From Diplonema papillatum (taxonomy: Eukaryota; Euglenozoa; Diplonemea; Diplonemida; Diplonemidae), in assembly GCA_030068145.1 (NCBI GenBank), contig JAPJBO010001071.1:1-64000 (forward strand): DNA of 64,000 nt, written 5' to 3'. The notes under the pieces are model-generated. The model did no database searches and had not been told where the DNA came from. It saw nothing but the letters and a program-made list of their open reading frames with translations. The position numbers and the translations under genes were made by a program. Position 1 is the first letter of the stretch. Every line of letters starts with the position of its first letter. Of the stretch, positions 41,295-51,956 are shown piece after piece.

Positions 41295-42976
41295 ATGGCG
41301 GCGGTTGACCTTTTGCCGGAGATCAAGGCGGGAGCGATCGACCCCGGAACGATAGCCGTCGACGTCCCTCCCGAGTACGATGAGCCTCAGACCGGAACCG
41401 GACTCAACGCCTTCTACGATGTCGTGGTCAAGGTCAACCAGCAGATCCAAAACATGAAGCGGTGGACAACCGAGCTCGGCTCGATCCACAACGAGCTTCA
41501 CTGCTGCACGGACGACGCGCAGAAGACGCAACTTCGGAGCCAGTCGGCCGAGCTGCACGACCAAATCAGCGCGGAGTCGAAGAGCATCAAGGACAACCTG
41601 GACAGCATGCAGAAAATCACCGCCGAGTGCAAAAAGAAGGAAAACCAGCACCCGGCCGAGGTCCGGATACAGGAGAACCAGCACATGCTCCTGCGGCAGG
41701 AGTTCGTGGCGGCGCTGACAAGCTTCCAGCAGGTGGAGCAGAGCAACAAGGACAAGTACAAGGAGACGATCAAGCGCCGCATCAAAACCAAGTTTTCGCA
41801 GCAGAACCTGCCCGACGAGGACGTCGAGAAGATGGCGAAGGACGTCATCGACAACGGAAAGGAGAGCGCCATCTTCAGCAGCAACAAAATGGCGGTGTGT
41901 CCCCCCTTTCTGTTTTCATTAATTCTCGGGAAGCAGCGCAGTGCCAGTTGGCTGTCAAGGGATGCAGTGGGTACATTCATTGGATACTTTCTTGGGGTGA
42001 TCCACCTAGCACAAAAAGTCACGTAGCAAAGAGCTGGCATGGTGTGTTACTCATTTGCTTGCAAATGACTCCCCACTCACGCAACACAAGAAGTTCCGCG
42101 TTGTCCAAAAACAGTGGATCAATTTTCGAGCAGCGACGTGCCTCCGGGCTGTCGTGGAGAGGGCTGTAGAGTCTGTGGCATGTTTCGAACACGGGCGGCA
42201 GCTTCCGTCTGACGCCGTAGCGGCACCAGCAATATTATACGACAAAAAAGCAATCTGACAAACCAACGCCAGATCGCAACAACGGTCCTCGAAGAAGTCG
42301 TTGAGATGCGAAAAGATATCCACAAGATCGAAGTGGCTCTGAAGGAGCTGCATCAAATCTTCCTTGACATGGCGGTCCTCGTGGCAGAGCAGGGAGAGCT
42401 CATGAACGACATTCGCGACAACGTCAATAAGTATGCAGTTCTCAGAATATTACGTAAGAGGAGAATGTGCGCCAGTTGTTGTCCGCACCAGTTGTTGTGC
42501 AACACGCAGGAAGCTGATGCGCCCTCTGATCATGATTAAGTGCAACCCGCCCAGTATATGGGGTTCAGGGTTGTGCGGCCAACGAAGAACTTTGGAGCTC
42601 CGTTCTTCTTCAACCGCTTGAGACAGGTTAGAGGGGAACTCCCGTTTCTAGTGACGGTTGTGCGATCGGGCAGTGCCGTTGTGTTGTTGTGGCCATTCTC
42701 AAGCGCGCAGAACGTGCTAGCGCCCTGCGGATCTTTTTGGGAAAAGTGCTGAGAGGTAGTCTCGCGCTAAATTGCACGTCCGCGCGGCCGTACACTCCGA
42801 ATGCACACAGGGCGACGAACTATATCTTCGAAGGACGAGTGCAAGTGAAGAAAGCCCGAGAGCACCAGAAGACGACGCGACGGTTTGCTTTACTTTCCCT
42901 GTGCTGCGGCGCTGCGTGCTGCTGCGCGACTTCGAAGCTTGCCAGCCGGGCAGCGGTGAACCCGTTCTCGCGCTGA
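41295..42976 (+). CDS. Syntaxin-type Qa-SNARE
   Basis: Three exons (41295-41894, 42273-42430, 42811-42976) join in frame to 307 residues; both introns are GT..AG. Residues about 40-190 form the helical Habc-type region (LNAFYDVVVKVNQQIQNMKR, LRQEFVAALTSFQQVEQSNK). Exons 2 and 3 encode the SNARE motif (IATTVLEEVVEMRKDIHKIE, LKELHQIFLDMAVLVAEQGE) with the zero-layer Gln at residue 240. Then comes ATNYIFEGRVQVKKAREHQK, which matches the C-terminal half of syntaxin SNARE helices. It ends RR-FALLSLCCGAACCCATSK.., a short Cys-rich hydrophobic segment that may act as membrane anchor. Alternatively a GTTTGC donor at 42881 leads to an unseen anchor exon. Qa-SNAREs drive membrane fusion at plasma or endomembranes. 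Confidence 0.88.
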
Positions 42977-44041
42977 AGCGCAGCTTGGTGTTCGTTGACC
43001 CGTGAGATATCTCCCTTCCCTTCCAAAAGGTCCTGGAGGCAGAAGCTCCGCCACCACTGGAGCAAACCTGCTGAGAATTGCGTGGTGGCAGGACAGAGAC
43101 CGCAATCTATTTGCAGATCCTTCCCTATTTCCTTGTAACCAAACTCAACTGCAACGTCCCCTCTCCTCCCCGCCCTCAAGGTTTCATACCCTACTCCCAC
43201 TCCTACACTCCCTTCTCCCGTTTTTGCATTTTCTACACAACGTTTTTTTTTCTTCTTCTGAAGAAGACTTGATGCTCATATCGTCAGTCATTCTTGAGAC
43301 TAAGACTTCCCCCCAGCATTTTCCCAGCTTTGGGCGTGTCAGCTCATCGTTCCTCCCCCCTTGCAGAGTCTTGCACTGCCCGTTCTCTTTTCTCTGTTTC
43401 CATTTCTTCGACGAAGACTTGATGGTAGCGTCAAACATGCATCGGTGGCAGGTTCGGCCGAAACATTCTACTAACTTTAACATTCCGCACCACCCTCTCC
43501 TTGTCCATTTTTGAACTGTCATCAGGGTATGGACCGCCTCCACATGCGTTCTGCACTTTCTCCCTGTCCCCCTAGTTTAGATTCCCAACACGGAACGCCC
43601 TCTCGGCCCACAGCTCCTGTGTTCACCATTTCGTCTCTCAATCAACAGACTTCTTTACTACCGAAAGGACTCCTCCGCAGGCGACCTGGGGTTCAACATT
43701 GGGGAGCTAGTCGCAGCCACATTGCCCGCGCTGGGATATTTTATTAGTGATTGCTCAGACACGTTTGGAATGTGCCTTCTGTTGCCGTCCGGTTTGCAGC
43801 CACCAGGCGCTGATGATGGCGCGTTTTATGTCCGTGGCTCGAAAGGATGAAACGGGGTGCGCATATGACCAATGAGGTGTTGAAAACATAGTCCACGCAC
43901 GTTCTTCTGGACAAGTTTAGTACCCCCGTCGCTACCCCGATCGTAACTTCACCCCTCGCTTGCACCACCCATCCTTGCCCCCTTTTTCTGAAGCCGTGTC
44001 CTAAGGTTCTCCCCGAATGTCGTCGTGCTTGGGCAAGCAGC
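42977..44041. other. Intergenic stretch with a diverged R2 unit
   Basis: It is pyrimidine-rich at 43140-43420, with two related short segments carrying GAAGACTTGATG (43262 and 43422). A diverged R2 unit with its left border segment lies at about 43747-43920 (TGCTCAGACACG, GCGCTGATGATGG, ATGTCCGTGGCTC, GTTCTTCTGGAC). No gene was recognised. Confidence 0.55.
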
Positions 44042-44106
44042 TAGTGCCGCGGCACTACCCAATTAAAGTTGAAGCTGAAAATCTAGGTAGTGCCGGTGGC
44101 ACTACC
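44042..44106. repeat. Two perfect hairpins with a shared arm sequence
   Basis: TAGTGCC-GC-GGCACTA (44042-44057) is followed 28 bases later by GGTAGTGCC-GGT-GGCACTACC (44086-44106). Both use the same TAGTGCC arm. A G homopolymer follows at 44119-44136. No open frame is involved. These may be the inner parts of a small inverted-repeat element. Confidence 0.9.
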
Positions 44107-44469
44107 GAATTCTTTCTACTGGGGGGGGGGGGGGGGGAGTGCCTCACTGTGCCTGCTTTGGGGTGCAACTAGGTACCTCGGGGCTGGCGACACTTGTGTT
44201 GTCAAGACGTCTGCACACCCAACTAACGCCAAGGGGACTCGTCCCGATATTCGACTAGTAATGCCTCCGCGGTTCTTCAGAAGCCCCCCGTCCACCCGCG
44301 ATAACAACGACCCTCCACCCGCGCTTGTTAACGCTCGTACGAAACCCGGCAAAGTTCTTCAAGCTTTTACCCTCGGCACTACGATTATGTCTGGACCCAA
44401 CCCAGCGACTTTATTTGGGTGGATCCGACTTCTTGACTTTTTCACGGTTTCGCGGGGGTTAGATAAAGT

Positions 44470-44690
44470 TTTTGTATAAGCACCTGCTTTGTAGGAAATG
44501 CTTGAGGAGACTGCCAGTTGCGATAGATCAAAGAAGGTAAATGTGCAGTAGCCCACACGAAACACAGGTAAATCTAAGTTTAGTGGCGGGTGTAAGCGTT
44601 CAACAAAAAAGACCCACTTTGTAGTTGTATTGTTTTCTCCCCCTCTAGCCTCCTTCGAAATGAGCACAAGGCAGTCCCTCGAGTATTTTT
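44470..44690 (+). mobile_element. Introner-type module R3, full copy
   Basis: It begins TTTTTGTATAAGCACCTGCT and TTGTAGG, then the arm AAATGCTTGAGGAGACTGCC. Next come GCCCACACGAAACACAGG and GCGTTCAACA, and it closes with the inverse arm GGCAGTCCCTCGAGTATTT (44670-44688). It is almost identical to 45735-45950. Arms of about 19 bases with a few mismatches make it MITE-like. No R1 module was found downstream of this copy. The remaining 44690-45354 has the R13 hairpin TCCAGCTTCTGAGGCTGGA at 44850 and no gene. Confidence 0.8.
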
Positions 44691-45354
44691 ACCCCCAGCA
44701 TCTTGTCCGGCCCTTGCAGAGCCCTTTGGCACTCTTTTGTAGGCCTGGGGAAGTCAGAACAGCAGTCCGCTTTCCGGGCGTGGATTTACGCGCGTTTTGG
44801 TTGTGGCACACCCGCTTTTCGGGTGTGACTCGGGCAGACTCTCTTTAACTCCAGCTTCTGAGGCTGGACCTCACCGTGCACCGCCCCTTTCTCTCTAGTA
44901 GGAGGGGGTCGTTCTGCTGAAGCACCAGCCGTGCAGTAACCCTATGGCTTCCAAAGAGGAATACGCGCCTCTATTGTGGCAGCGTGGAGTTTCGCATGGC
45001 GAGCAGGTCCTTCAGCCCAACCACCGAGGGGCCAAATTCCAGATTTCGTCCCGAACCGCGAAACCGTGGTTTCGCGGGTTGAACCCCGGTGGAAAATATC
45101 CGTATTTCCGCGCTCGTTTTCTCCGCGAAAAGGATCCACGCTGTCGCGGAGTCTCGCTATAATATCATGTCTGGCTTCCGTTATTCCGTTCTTCGATGTC
45201 CTTTGCACGCATGCAAATCCTGCAAAGATAGCGGACTAGATTTCTTGAGTTGGACTGCCCACGAGTTCGGGCTGGAAAGCCCAATACATCCAACGACAAC
45301 AATTTCAATATTTTTGCTTTCGTGTGAGAGTTCCAGGTTTCTAGAACTCTCTCA

Positions 45355-45497
45355 AAGAAAGCGGTCCTCACTTCCGTCTAACTGCCCCTATTTCCTTCTA
45401 TCCGCTCCTAAAGAAGCACACGAGAAAAATGATAGAGAACAGCGGTTCTCACTTCCGTCTAACTGTCCCCTATTTCCTTCTATCCGCTCCTAAAGAA
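45355..45497 (+). repeat. Tandem duplication of about 85 bp preserving an empty insertion site
   Basis: CTCACTTCCGTCTAACTG, then CCTATTTCCTTCTATCCGCT and CCTAAAGAAG, occurs at about 45368-45415 and again at 45452-45498. After the first copy the sequence continues CACACGAGAAAAATGATAG. In the second copy this continuation is displaced to 46514 by an inserted element. The first copy therefore shows the pre-insertion state. Confidence 0.9.
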
Positions 45498-45501
45498 GTA
45501 C

Positions 45502-46511
45502 CGTGCAGGGTCAAAACCTTGTGTCTTTTTGGTAAACGCTGCCGCGGGGCCGACAGCCCCCAGGAAAAAAAAATTGGTTTTTTTTTTTACCAAACATGCA
45601 ATGTTGGAGGAAATAAGAACGCGTCACAGGCCATCCACGGCGTTTCCTTGCGCCCTGTTCCAAGAAACAAACGTCCAGGGCAAAGCGTTCAACGAAATCA
45701 AAAACCACCGCAGTATTTGTTCCATTTTTTTTTTTATATGATCACCTGCTTTGTAGGAAATGCTTGAGGAGACTGCCAGTTGCGATAGATCAAAGGAGGT
45801 AAATGTGCTGCAGCCCACACGAAACACAGGTAAAGCTGGGTTTAGTGGCGGGCGTAAGCGTTCAACAAAAAATACCCACTTTGTAGTTGTATTGTTTTCT
45901 CCCCCTCTAGCCTCCTTCGAAATGAGCACAAGGCAGTCCCTCGAGTATTTTTTGAAGACCCCAACTTTTTTCAGAAGAACCACCCCCCCCCCCCCCGTAC
46001 CCCGAGGACAACCCTCAAAACCCCAACTTCCCCTCTCCCCCTCTCCCCCCTTCTTTTTCTCCCCCATTTCTTTTTCCTTTTTTCATCCCCTAATCCGTGC
46101 CTCGTAACACACAGCCGCCGATCAACACGAAACCACCCAGAAGAAAAGCCAGGCACCGGGATCTTCCTGACGAGCACGCAACCCGGTGAACTTAATCAAG
46201 AGTCGAAGATTAGCGTCGAAACTCCCTGGCTTTTCACGCCGCAGCAGAACGACCACACCCTACCCAAACCCAAGCACCCTCTAAACGCGTTAGGGGACTT
46301 CACAAGGTTTCACAACGGAGTGACACAACACCCGAAACGAGTCGCACTCTTTTACTTTTCTCAACCCCCCGCCATACCCAAGCCTCTACGGTCAACCGGA
46401 GACTTTAAAATACCGACCTTCTAATCCACAAATAACGCTAAAAAATGGGAGGCCATTTTTTTGGGTCTAAACCCCTGTTACCAAAAAGACACAAGGTTTT
46501 GACCCTGCATG
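45502..46511 (+). mobile_element. TIR element R4, copy 3, with a nested R3..R1 unit and GTAC target duplication
   Basis: The left arm CGTGCAGGGTCAAAACCTTG and right arm GGTTTTGACCCTGCATG are inverted. Both sides are flanked by GTAC (45498-45501 and 46512-46515). Within it lie an R3 module (about 45735-45950) and an R1 motif (46390-46445), placed where the 253-base copy at 15388 has only a short A/T-rich core. The interior between them has C/T-rich tracts (45978-46080) and no gene. This is a non-autonomous transposon that received a second, introner-like insertion. Confidence 0.82.
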
Positions 46512-47399
46512 GTACACGAGAAAAATGATAGTGCAAACAATAGTGTGTGGGAGTGTACGTCCGCAGCAAGTGGAACGTCACAGTGTTTCAAGCTTCTATT
46601 CCTCGGAACAGATGAAGTGGCTTTGAGCCAAGGGATCACGGAATGATCGGCACTTGTCGTAGATGCACTTTCAGAGGGGCTGTGGGTGCGCAAACTGCAG
46701 TACCACACGACACGCCGTTGTCCTTCCGTACTCGTGAGGCAGGGTTGCGAGCCTGGCGCTTCAGCAGCTTCAACACTTCGTCCCGCACTCGCCTTTGATT
46801 GCATTTCTTTAGCCATACATCAACTCTCTTTCTCTCATTCTCCCTGTCCATGAACACCTCAGTTGCCCGTGGTCACGGTTGAGCACACCCACCACACACA
46901 GACGGATGTGTTACCTGTTCGTATGCGTTGTGGTCATCGTCGTTATTGCGCTTATTGTGGGCTTCGCGGCGCTGTCATGAGCCCCGCAGCGACGGCTCAG
47001 TCTTTCCACGGCGGCCGTCGGCGATTGGCTGCCGCTTTCCTTGTGCTCGTTGCCGGGCCGCAAGCCGAGAACCCGAAGTGTACGGGCCTGAGCTTACCAG
47101 CTTGAAGAAGCATCGGGTTTCCGTGAGATTCTTGAAGAACAGTCCAGTCGCCAGGGACGCGCCGACTCGCCATTCCTGGTTCGCTGTTAGCGTTGGCACC
47201 TGAACGTCATCGAAAGGAAGGGGCATCGCCTTTTCCCGCAACGACTCTCCGCTCTGGCCTCTGTTGCTGCGTTAATGGCTCGTCCTGTTTTGAGCGGTGA
47301 GAAGTGCCTGAAGTGTCGGGATTCCCAGAGGACACATAGTGGATGCGAGGGAGAACAGCAGACAAACGGGCAGCGGATAGGGAAGCGACTGTCCTTAAA
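46512..47399. other. Intergenic stretch, no gene recognised
   Basis: It holds only short open frames. A small + strand frame at about 46908-46978 reads CYLFVCVVVIVVIALIVGFA, a single hydrophobic stretch with a nearby stop and no start context that persuades me. No repeats of the named families were seen. Confidence 0.4.
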
Positions 47400-47760
47400 T
47401 TTCTTTACCTCGCAGCTCCCTATACGTTTCCCTGGTTGCCTTCTCGTTGTCCTGTACAGCCTCGGTCTCCGCCAGCCGTGTTGCGGTGTTGCGGGTACTC
47501 GCACGCCGGTTGAACTCTTCGCTGGCCCCATCCCGCTGCTATTGAGCTATATGGGTTATCCTGCTGCTTCCATTTTCCGATGAGGCAGCCGTTTCTCAGA
47601 CTCCTTTCGGAATCGAACCCGAGTTACCCGTTACTCGTTAGAACCAAACCGCGGTGGACCTCTACCTACCCGCCGCAATAGATCTGGTAGGGCAGAGCTC
47701 GGCCAAGGCCTGGTCCCAACGCCAGGAATTCGAATACTACTGTCGGTCAATCGACCCCCT
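47400..47760 (-). rRNA. Divergent 18S (SSU) rRNA-like fragment, probably a pseudogene
   Basis: Read on the minus strand, 47690-47545 carries TCTGCCCTACCAG, AACGAGTAACGGGTAACTCG, GGTTCGATTCCG, AGTCTGAGAAACGGCTGCCT, CATC and AAGCAGCAGG. These align in order with the eukaryotic 18S region TCTGCCCTATCA / AACGGGTAACGG / GGGTTCGATTCCGGAG / CCTGAGAAACGGCTACC / AAGGCAGCAGG. Weaker colinear similarity appears to continue to about 47410 (a counterpart of the GCTGCCGCGG area). Conserved positions are changed and the rest of the gene is absent. A relic of nuclear SSU rDNA is likelier than a working gene, though a highly divergent SSU from another genome is possible. Confidence 0.68.
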
Positions 47761-47849
47761 TCACGCAATTCCCTTACCCGCCCTGGCCTGGTTGCTTATC
47801 GAAGTCTGAGGTGAAGAACTCACTCCACTCTCCGATTCCTTTTTGTTTT

Positions 47850-47990
47850 GTGCATGCACCTCCTTTGAAGGAAATACTCGAGGAGGCCGCCAGCTCCAGA
47901 ATCTTAAAAAGGAATGCGTGGGCGTCAGCGTTCAATTCAACAGGAAAAACCACACTTTGCGTCCACACAAGGCAGCCCCCTCGAGTATTT
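47850..47990 (+). mobile_element. Introner-type module R3, short copy
   Basis: It starts with TGTTTTGTGCATGCACCTCC, then the arm AAATACTCGAGGAGGCCGCC (47872). It ends with the inverse arm GGCAGCCCCCTCGAGTATTT (47971-47990). The interior is shorter than in the 44.5 kb copy but keeps GGCGTCAGCGTTCAA and CCACACTTTG. These are the cleanest terminal arms of the family. Confidence 0.8.
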
Positions 47991-48239
47991 TTGCGATATT
48001 CCGCCTCCTACCTCCAGCACGGAAAGAAAGGGGATCTTTTGCGGTATTCAGTCTGGCCCGCCGCAAGGTTTCCGTTCGACAATCCTCCGTCCCCCACCCC
48101 CCCCCCACAACTTTCTATTTTCTATTTTGCATCCCTTTCCTAGACGACATCTTCCTCGAAGACTTGATGCTAGCATCAACCATGCATGAGAGGCAGTGCT
48201 CTGCCTAAACATTAAACTAAGATTTTCCCCCCGTGCAAC

Positions 48240-48640
48240 AGCCGCAGGCTTACATAGCTGTCCTGTCTGCAGACCCAGTTTCCGCGCTGAAAAAAAAAAG
48301 AGGCGCGACGTTTCTCTTTGTACGTGCCGGGGGAAGTTAGCCGTGTTAGTGAGTCATGTGCTGTGATCGTCACGGCCAGCGTTCTCTTTCGAGTTTACAA
48401 AGGAATGCTTTTACGAAAAATTTGACGGCCGGCCGGACGTGTTCGTGGCTTGCAGGACCGAAACACGGTGGCAGGGATCGGACACGATGCGGTGTTGGGT
48501 ACATACCGCATGATCTTGCGAACCTCCCCCGTCCTGCCGCCCATCCCAGTAGGGAACTTCGCGTATGCTGCCCTCAGCTCGCAGGATTGCTTCCCCGCAC
48601 TCTTGGTTCAATAGTTGAAGTCCCTTTGGCACCAACCATG
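48240..48640 (+). repeat. Diverged R2 unit
   Basis: Segments CTGTCCTGTCTGCAGAC (about 48261), GTGTTCGTGGCTTGCAGGAC, GAAACACGGTGGCAGGGA, GCGGTGTTGGGTACATACC and the right border around CAGTAGGGAACTTCGCGTA follow the R2 order, interrupted by unrelated DNA at about 48290-48400. The same right border recurs after the R2 unit at 52.9 kb. Confidence 0.7.
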
Positions 48641-48734
48641 GTTGGTGCTGCGCTCGGCAAGCCCCACGTCCACCTCCGCAGAGTTTCCTTCGCAGATTGC
48701 CACGTAAAAAGAAGACGAGTCAGTGCGTTCTAGG

Positions 48735-49604
48735 CATAGGGTGGCGGGCGAATCGCGACTTGCCCCAGACTCGCCCCAGACTCGCCCCAGGGCCCTCGAG
48801 CCCCCAAACTCGTCTTTTGACTCGCCCACTCGCCCCAGACTCGCCCTAGGGCCCTCGAGCCCCCAAACTCGTCTTTTGACTCGCCCACTCGCCCTAGACT
48901 CGCCCCACACTCGCCCAACTCGCCCTCCGACTCGCCCAACTCGCCCCAGACTCGCCCTCTGTGGACCATGGTGACACACGTCGAAGAGCGCACTCCGCCT
49001 CGCTTCCGACCTGTTCTGCCGCTGTCACCGTGCTCATGAGCCCGAGGGGCTGCCGATCCTGCTACGGCGCATGAACACACGTGCAGGAGAAGGGGTAGGG
49101 GTGAGATGTTTTGGCAGAATACTGCCTAGCGAGCTGAAGGTCTGCCCTCACACAATGCACATGTCGGGAGCTTCCAGGTCGTCACGTCGGCGTCGTTGTC
49201 GTAGTCATCAGCGACAAATGCGTCATCACCATGCATCCGCAGAAACAGTCGGCTGACGAATGTCTGCGGATCTGTTATCGTTCTTCTCCATGGCGTTCGT
49301 CACCGAGAAGACGCTGTCGACCCCCGTCACGCTTAGCTGTGCGGCCAGCACCGCCGTGATGTGGGTCGACAGCGCAGGAAACTTCTGCTGCCGTTCCCTT
49401 CCCCCCCCAACACGTGTTTCTCCACCATAATGGGGGTTTTCTTTGGCGGCGGGGTATTTGCCGAGATTCTTGTGGTTAAACCCCGCATGGGTCGGAGAAG
49501 GCACAACATTCTGACCCTGTATGGTACTGAGGACGAGTGAAGGGCGAGTGGCAGGGCGAGTGAAGACGAGTCTGGGGCGAGTCGTGACTCGCCCGCCACC
49601 TATG
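48735..49604 (+). mobile_element. 870-bp TIR element with 6-bp target duplication and subterminal repeats
   Basis: The terminal arms are CATAGGGTGGCGGGCGAATC on the left and the inverse ending GCCCGCCACCTATG on the right. Inside each arm lie many GACTCGCCC repeats (left about 48760-48955, right about 49535-49595). TCTAGG flanks both ends (48729-48734 and 49605-49610). The empty counterpart of the site is at about 53093-53135 (AGTCAGTGCTGCCTAGCGAG, then TCGCAG), within the R2-associated flank. The inner part has no convincing protein and includes an R4-like end near 49507 (GACCCTGTATG). It is non-autonomous; family unknown. Confidence 0.88.
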
Positions 49605-50815
49605 TCTAGGAGTCGCAGCCACAAGCAGGGGGCGTGCGCCTTGAGTTTTTAACTTTGTTTGCTTTGACAGTTGCAGGGCCTTCTCCACGAGGCGGCTACG
49701 TGCACTCTGGTAGCACGGGTGGTCCTTGCAAGTGTCGCGGAGCTCCTCGGGTTGCATCTGTGCAAATATTCAATCAACTCGCGCTTGTTGATCATGGAGC
49801 TTGCTGTTAGAGTCTCTGCTGGTGGTGGCGCGGTACTCATCGATATGCCCCCACTAGTAGTTCTGACGGAAGGCTGAGAGACTGCGTTTCTTAATCTGGA
49901 GCTTGCACGGGTTCTGTCGATTAGATTTCTTGTATTCAATAAGTGATACCGTGTTTGGAATAATCCTGAACCGGAAACCCCTGCACAAGCCCAATTTCAG
50001 GCCATGAAGGGTTTTCCTGATCAGGTTGTTTTTTGGCCACCTCACAGATTTCCCTCATTCAGGTCAAGATGTTTAAGGGTTTCCTGTTCAGGTGGTTTTT
50101 TTGGCGACCTCACATATTTCCCTGTTGCCAGCACGACATTCCCTCTTGAGAACTCATCACGAACAGGAATTAAGATGAACCGGAAACCCCCTGAACACCC
50201 TTCCCCAAGGCAGTTTTCTGTTCTGGGTTTTTCCTGTTCGGTTTACTCCAAGGTCAGGGTTATTCCAAATACAGTATTTATACAGGAGGGGCGGGCGAGT
50301 GCCCTCACCCTTCTGCACTCGATTCCGCTGAATCGAGGATCTCAAGCCGAAAGGCAGTCAAACAACAACAACAAGAAAAGATAACTTTCACCGGAAGACA
50401 CCCGATGTAAAGATTCCGGGTGGGAGCGTCTCTCGCTTCTTTGGTCTCTCCTTGCGTCCCTTTTTTTTTTTCACCGCCGCGTTGTGGAGACGCAAGGTAC
50501 AAACTTGCAGCTTCGTTCCATTTCTTGCGTGATTTCCCGCAGACAGCGACCACTGTGTGAGCGTGATCTCGTTGCCCTAGGACGGAGCGGGCTTCAATTC
50601 TTCTCAGCATTACTGCGAGAATCTCTATCGGCTATCCTCAAGTGTTGGGCATTGCAGCCCTGCGGTCTGCGTTCGTGAAACGGTGAAGGATAGGAAGGAA
50701 GCCTTCCGCAAATAATTTCCCCCGAAAAATCGGAAATCCGTGATACTTTGTCACCCGCGCGTGCACCGCTGACTAACACTTTGCTGATCCATTCGCGCTG
50801 GTAGCCGTACTGGGT
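49605..50815. other. Intergenic stretch, no gene recognised
   Basis: After the TIR element comes R2-associated flank DNA (TAGCACGGGTGGTCC at about 49708). A loose internal repetition follows at 49960-50250 (TTCCTGATCAGGTTGTTTTT / TTTCCTGTTCAGGTGGTTTT, and AACCGGAAACCCC twice). No protein-like frame was seen. Confidence 0.45.
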
Positions 50816-51415
50816 GTGGAGAAAAGTGCCGCCCCCCTCCCTGTGCTCATCATGCTCCAGCGCCAAATGGCAGAGCTAATGACGAAGGTTGGGAGCACAG
50901 ACACAGCAGCTCGACCAGCAGGACCGACAGAAAGCAACCAAGAAGTGGACAACAGCACCATTTCGTTCCCAGCTGATGCAAAGGACGTCCAGGAGTGGGT
51001 CCCGCACATTGATGGCAACCCCGAGCAGTTGGTCTACCATCTTGAGGGGCGATACCTCAGTGGGATGGTGCATTTGCCCGGCGGAGAGAGGTTGGAAGAA
51101 GCGTTCCACAGCTTGCGAATGTGGATAATGAGCGCAGCCTGCTTCAGCGGCTGGGAGACGACCCCGCACCGACAAGCAGGGAACGATCTCCTGCAGCTAG
51201 TTCGCGTTCAGTACCAGTATGTGCGAAATAAGGTGCCCAGGCGCGACCTCATGCTGGAGCTGACAAAGCAAGGTGAGGGGGTTGTTGGCCCGACGAACGT
51301 GGTTGACAAGTGCGCGGCGACCATCATGCAAAAGATGGGAAAGAAGAAGTTGCAGAAGTCGACCCCAGCTTGGAAGCGTGGTCATCAGGGAAACGGGAGC
51401 GCCGGGACGAAATGA
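50816..51415 (+). CDS. Hypothetical protein, 199 residues, unrecognised
   Basis: The frame opens at 50816 and reads a mixed, protein-like sequence (LQRQMAELMTKVGSTD, VQEWVPHIDGNPEQLVYHLE, GRYLSGMVHLPGGERLEEAF, RRDLMLELTKQGEGVVGPTN), ending in a Lys-rich tail. Composition and Gln/Glu-rich helices resemble neither neighbours nor a family that I know. It could be an isolated exon, a gene of unknown function or the remains of an element protein. Two other frames stay open to 51985 downstream and have lower plausibility. No introns or signals could be fixed. Confidence 0.35.
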   Translation: MEKSAAPLPVLIMLQRQMAELMTKVGSTDTAARPAGPTESNQEVDNSTISFPADAKDVQEWVPHIDGNPEQLVYHLEGRYLSGMVHLPGGERLEEAFHSLRMWIMSAACFSGWETTPHRQAGNDLLQLVRVQYQYVRNKVPRRDLMLELTKQGEGVVGPTNVVDKCAATIMQKMGKKKLQKSTPAWKRGHQGNGSAGTK

Positions 51416-51956
51416 CTGGGTCCGCCCCGGCTAGAGCCAACAAAAACGCCAGTTGCGCCCATCGCTCGAGCTTTTATGCCTCCAAAGATCGAGAAGCGCC
51501 CCCTTCCTCATCCCCGAAACGCCGCGGTACGTATCTTGCTTCCAAAGTCAGGAAGCTGCACGATGGTCTCAACGCCCTCCAGCGGATTACGAAGAAACAC
51601 CGAGCCAGTTCACACTCCCGAAGCTTACCACAATCCTCTCAATCCCACATCCCTCATGGGGCAGGTGTTCCTCGACCACATTTCTGGCGACACGAGCCAT
51701 ACACACTTCCGGAAAACTGGGGAGCAGGTAGTTTCATTGCGCCACAGCAACTACGAGACTTCGGAATCTTGTTGCAGGAATGTGGGCGGCTTCCACGACT
51801 GTACAGCGCCGCAATCTTTGGAGGCGGTTTATCGCTTGGACGTCAAAGAACAACATGCCAGCGACCCCGGACTCTGCATGCCTGTTTGTATTGGCTACGG
51901 GGGTCCGGCCGCAAGCGATGCTGACATATGCCAAAGGGGGCTAGGTGAATTGGCTC

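Noticed and set aside
44600-45210. Short open frames near the R3 and R13 repeats
   Set aside because: They are explained by repeats shared with other places where the frame is not kept.
47590-47660. Possible tRNA on the minus strand (GGTTCGATTCC, like a T-arm)
   Set aside because: No acceptor or anticodon arms fit; the surrounding blocks match 18S rRNA in order.
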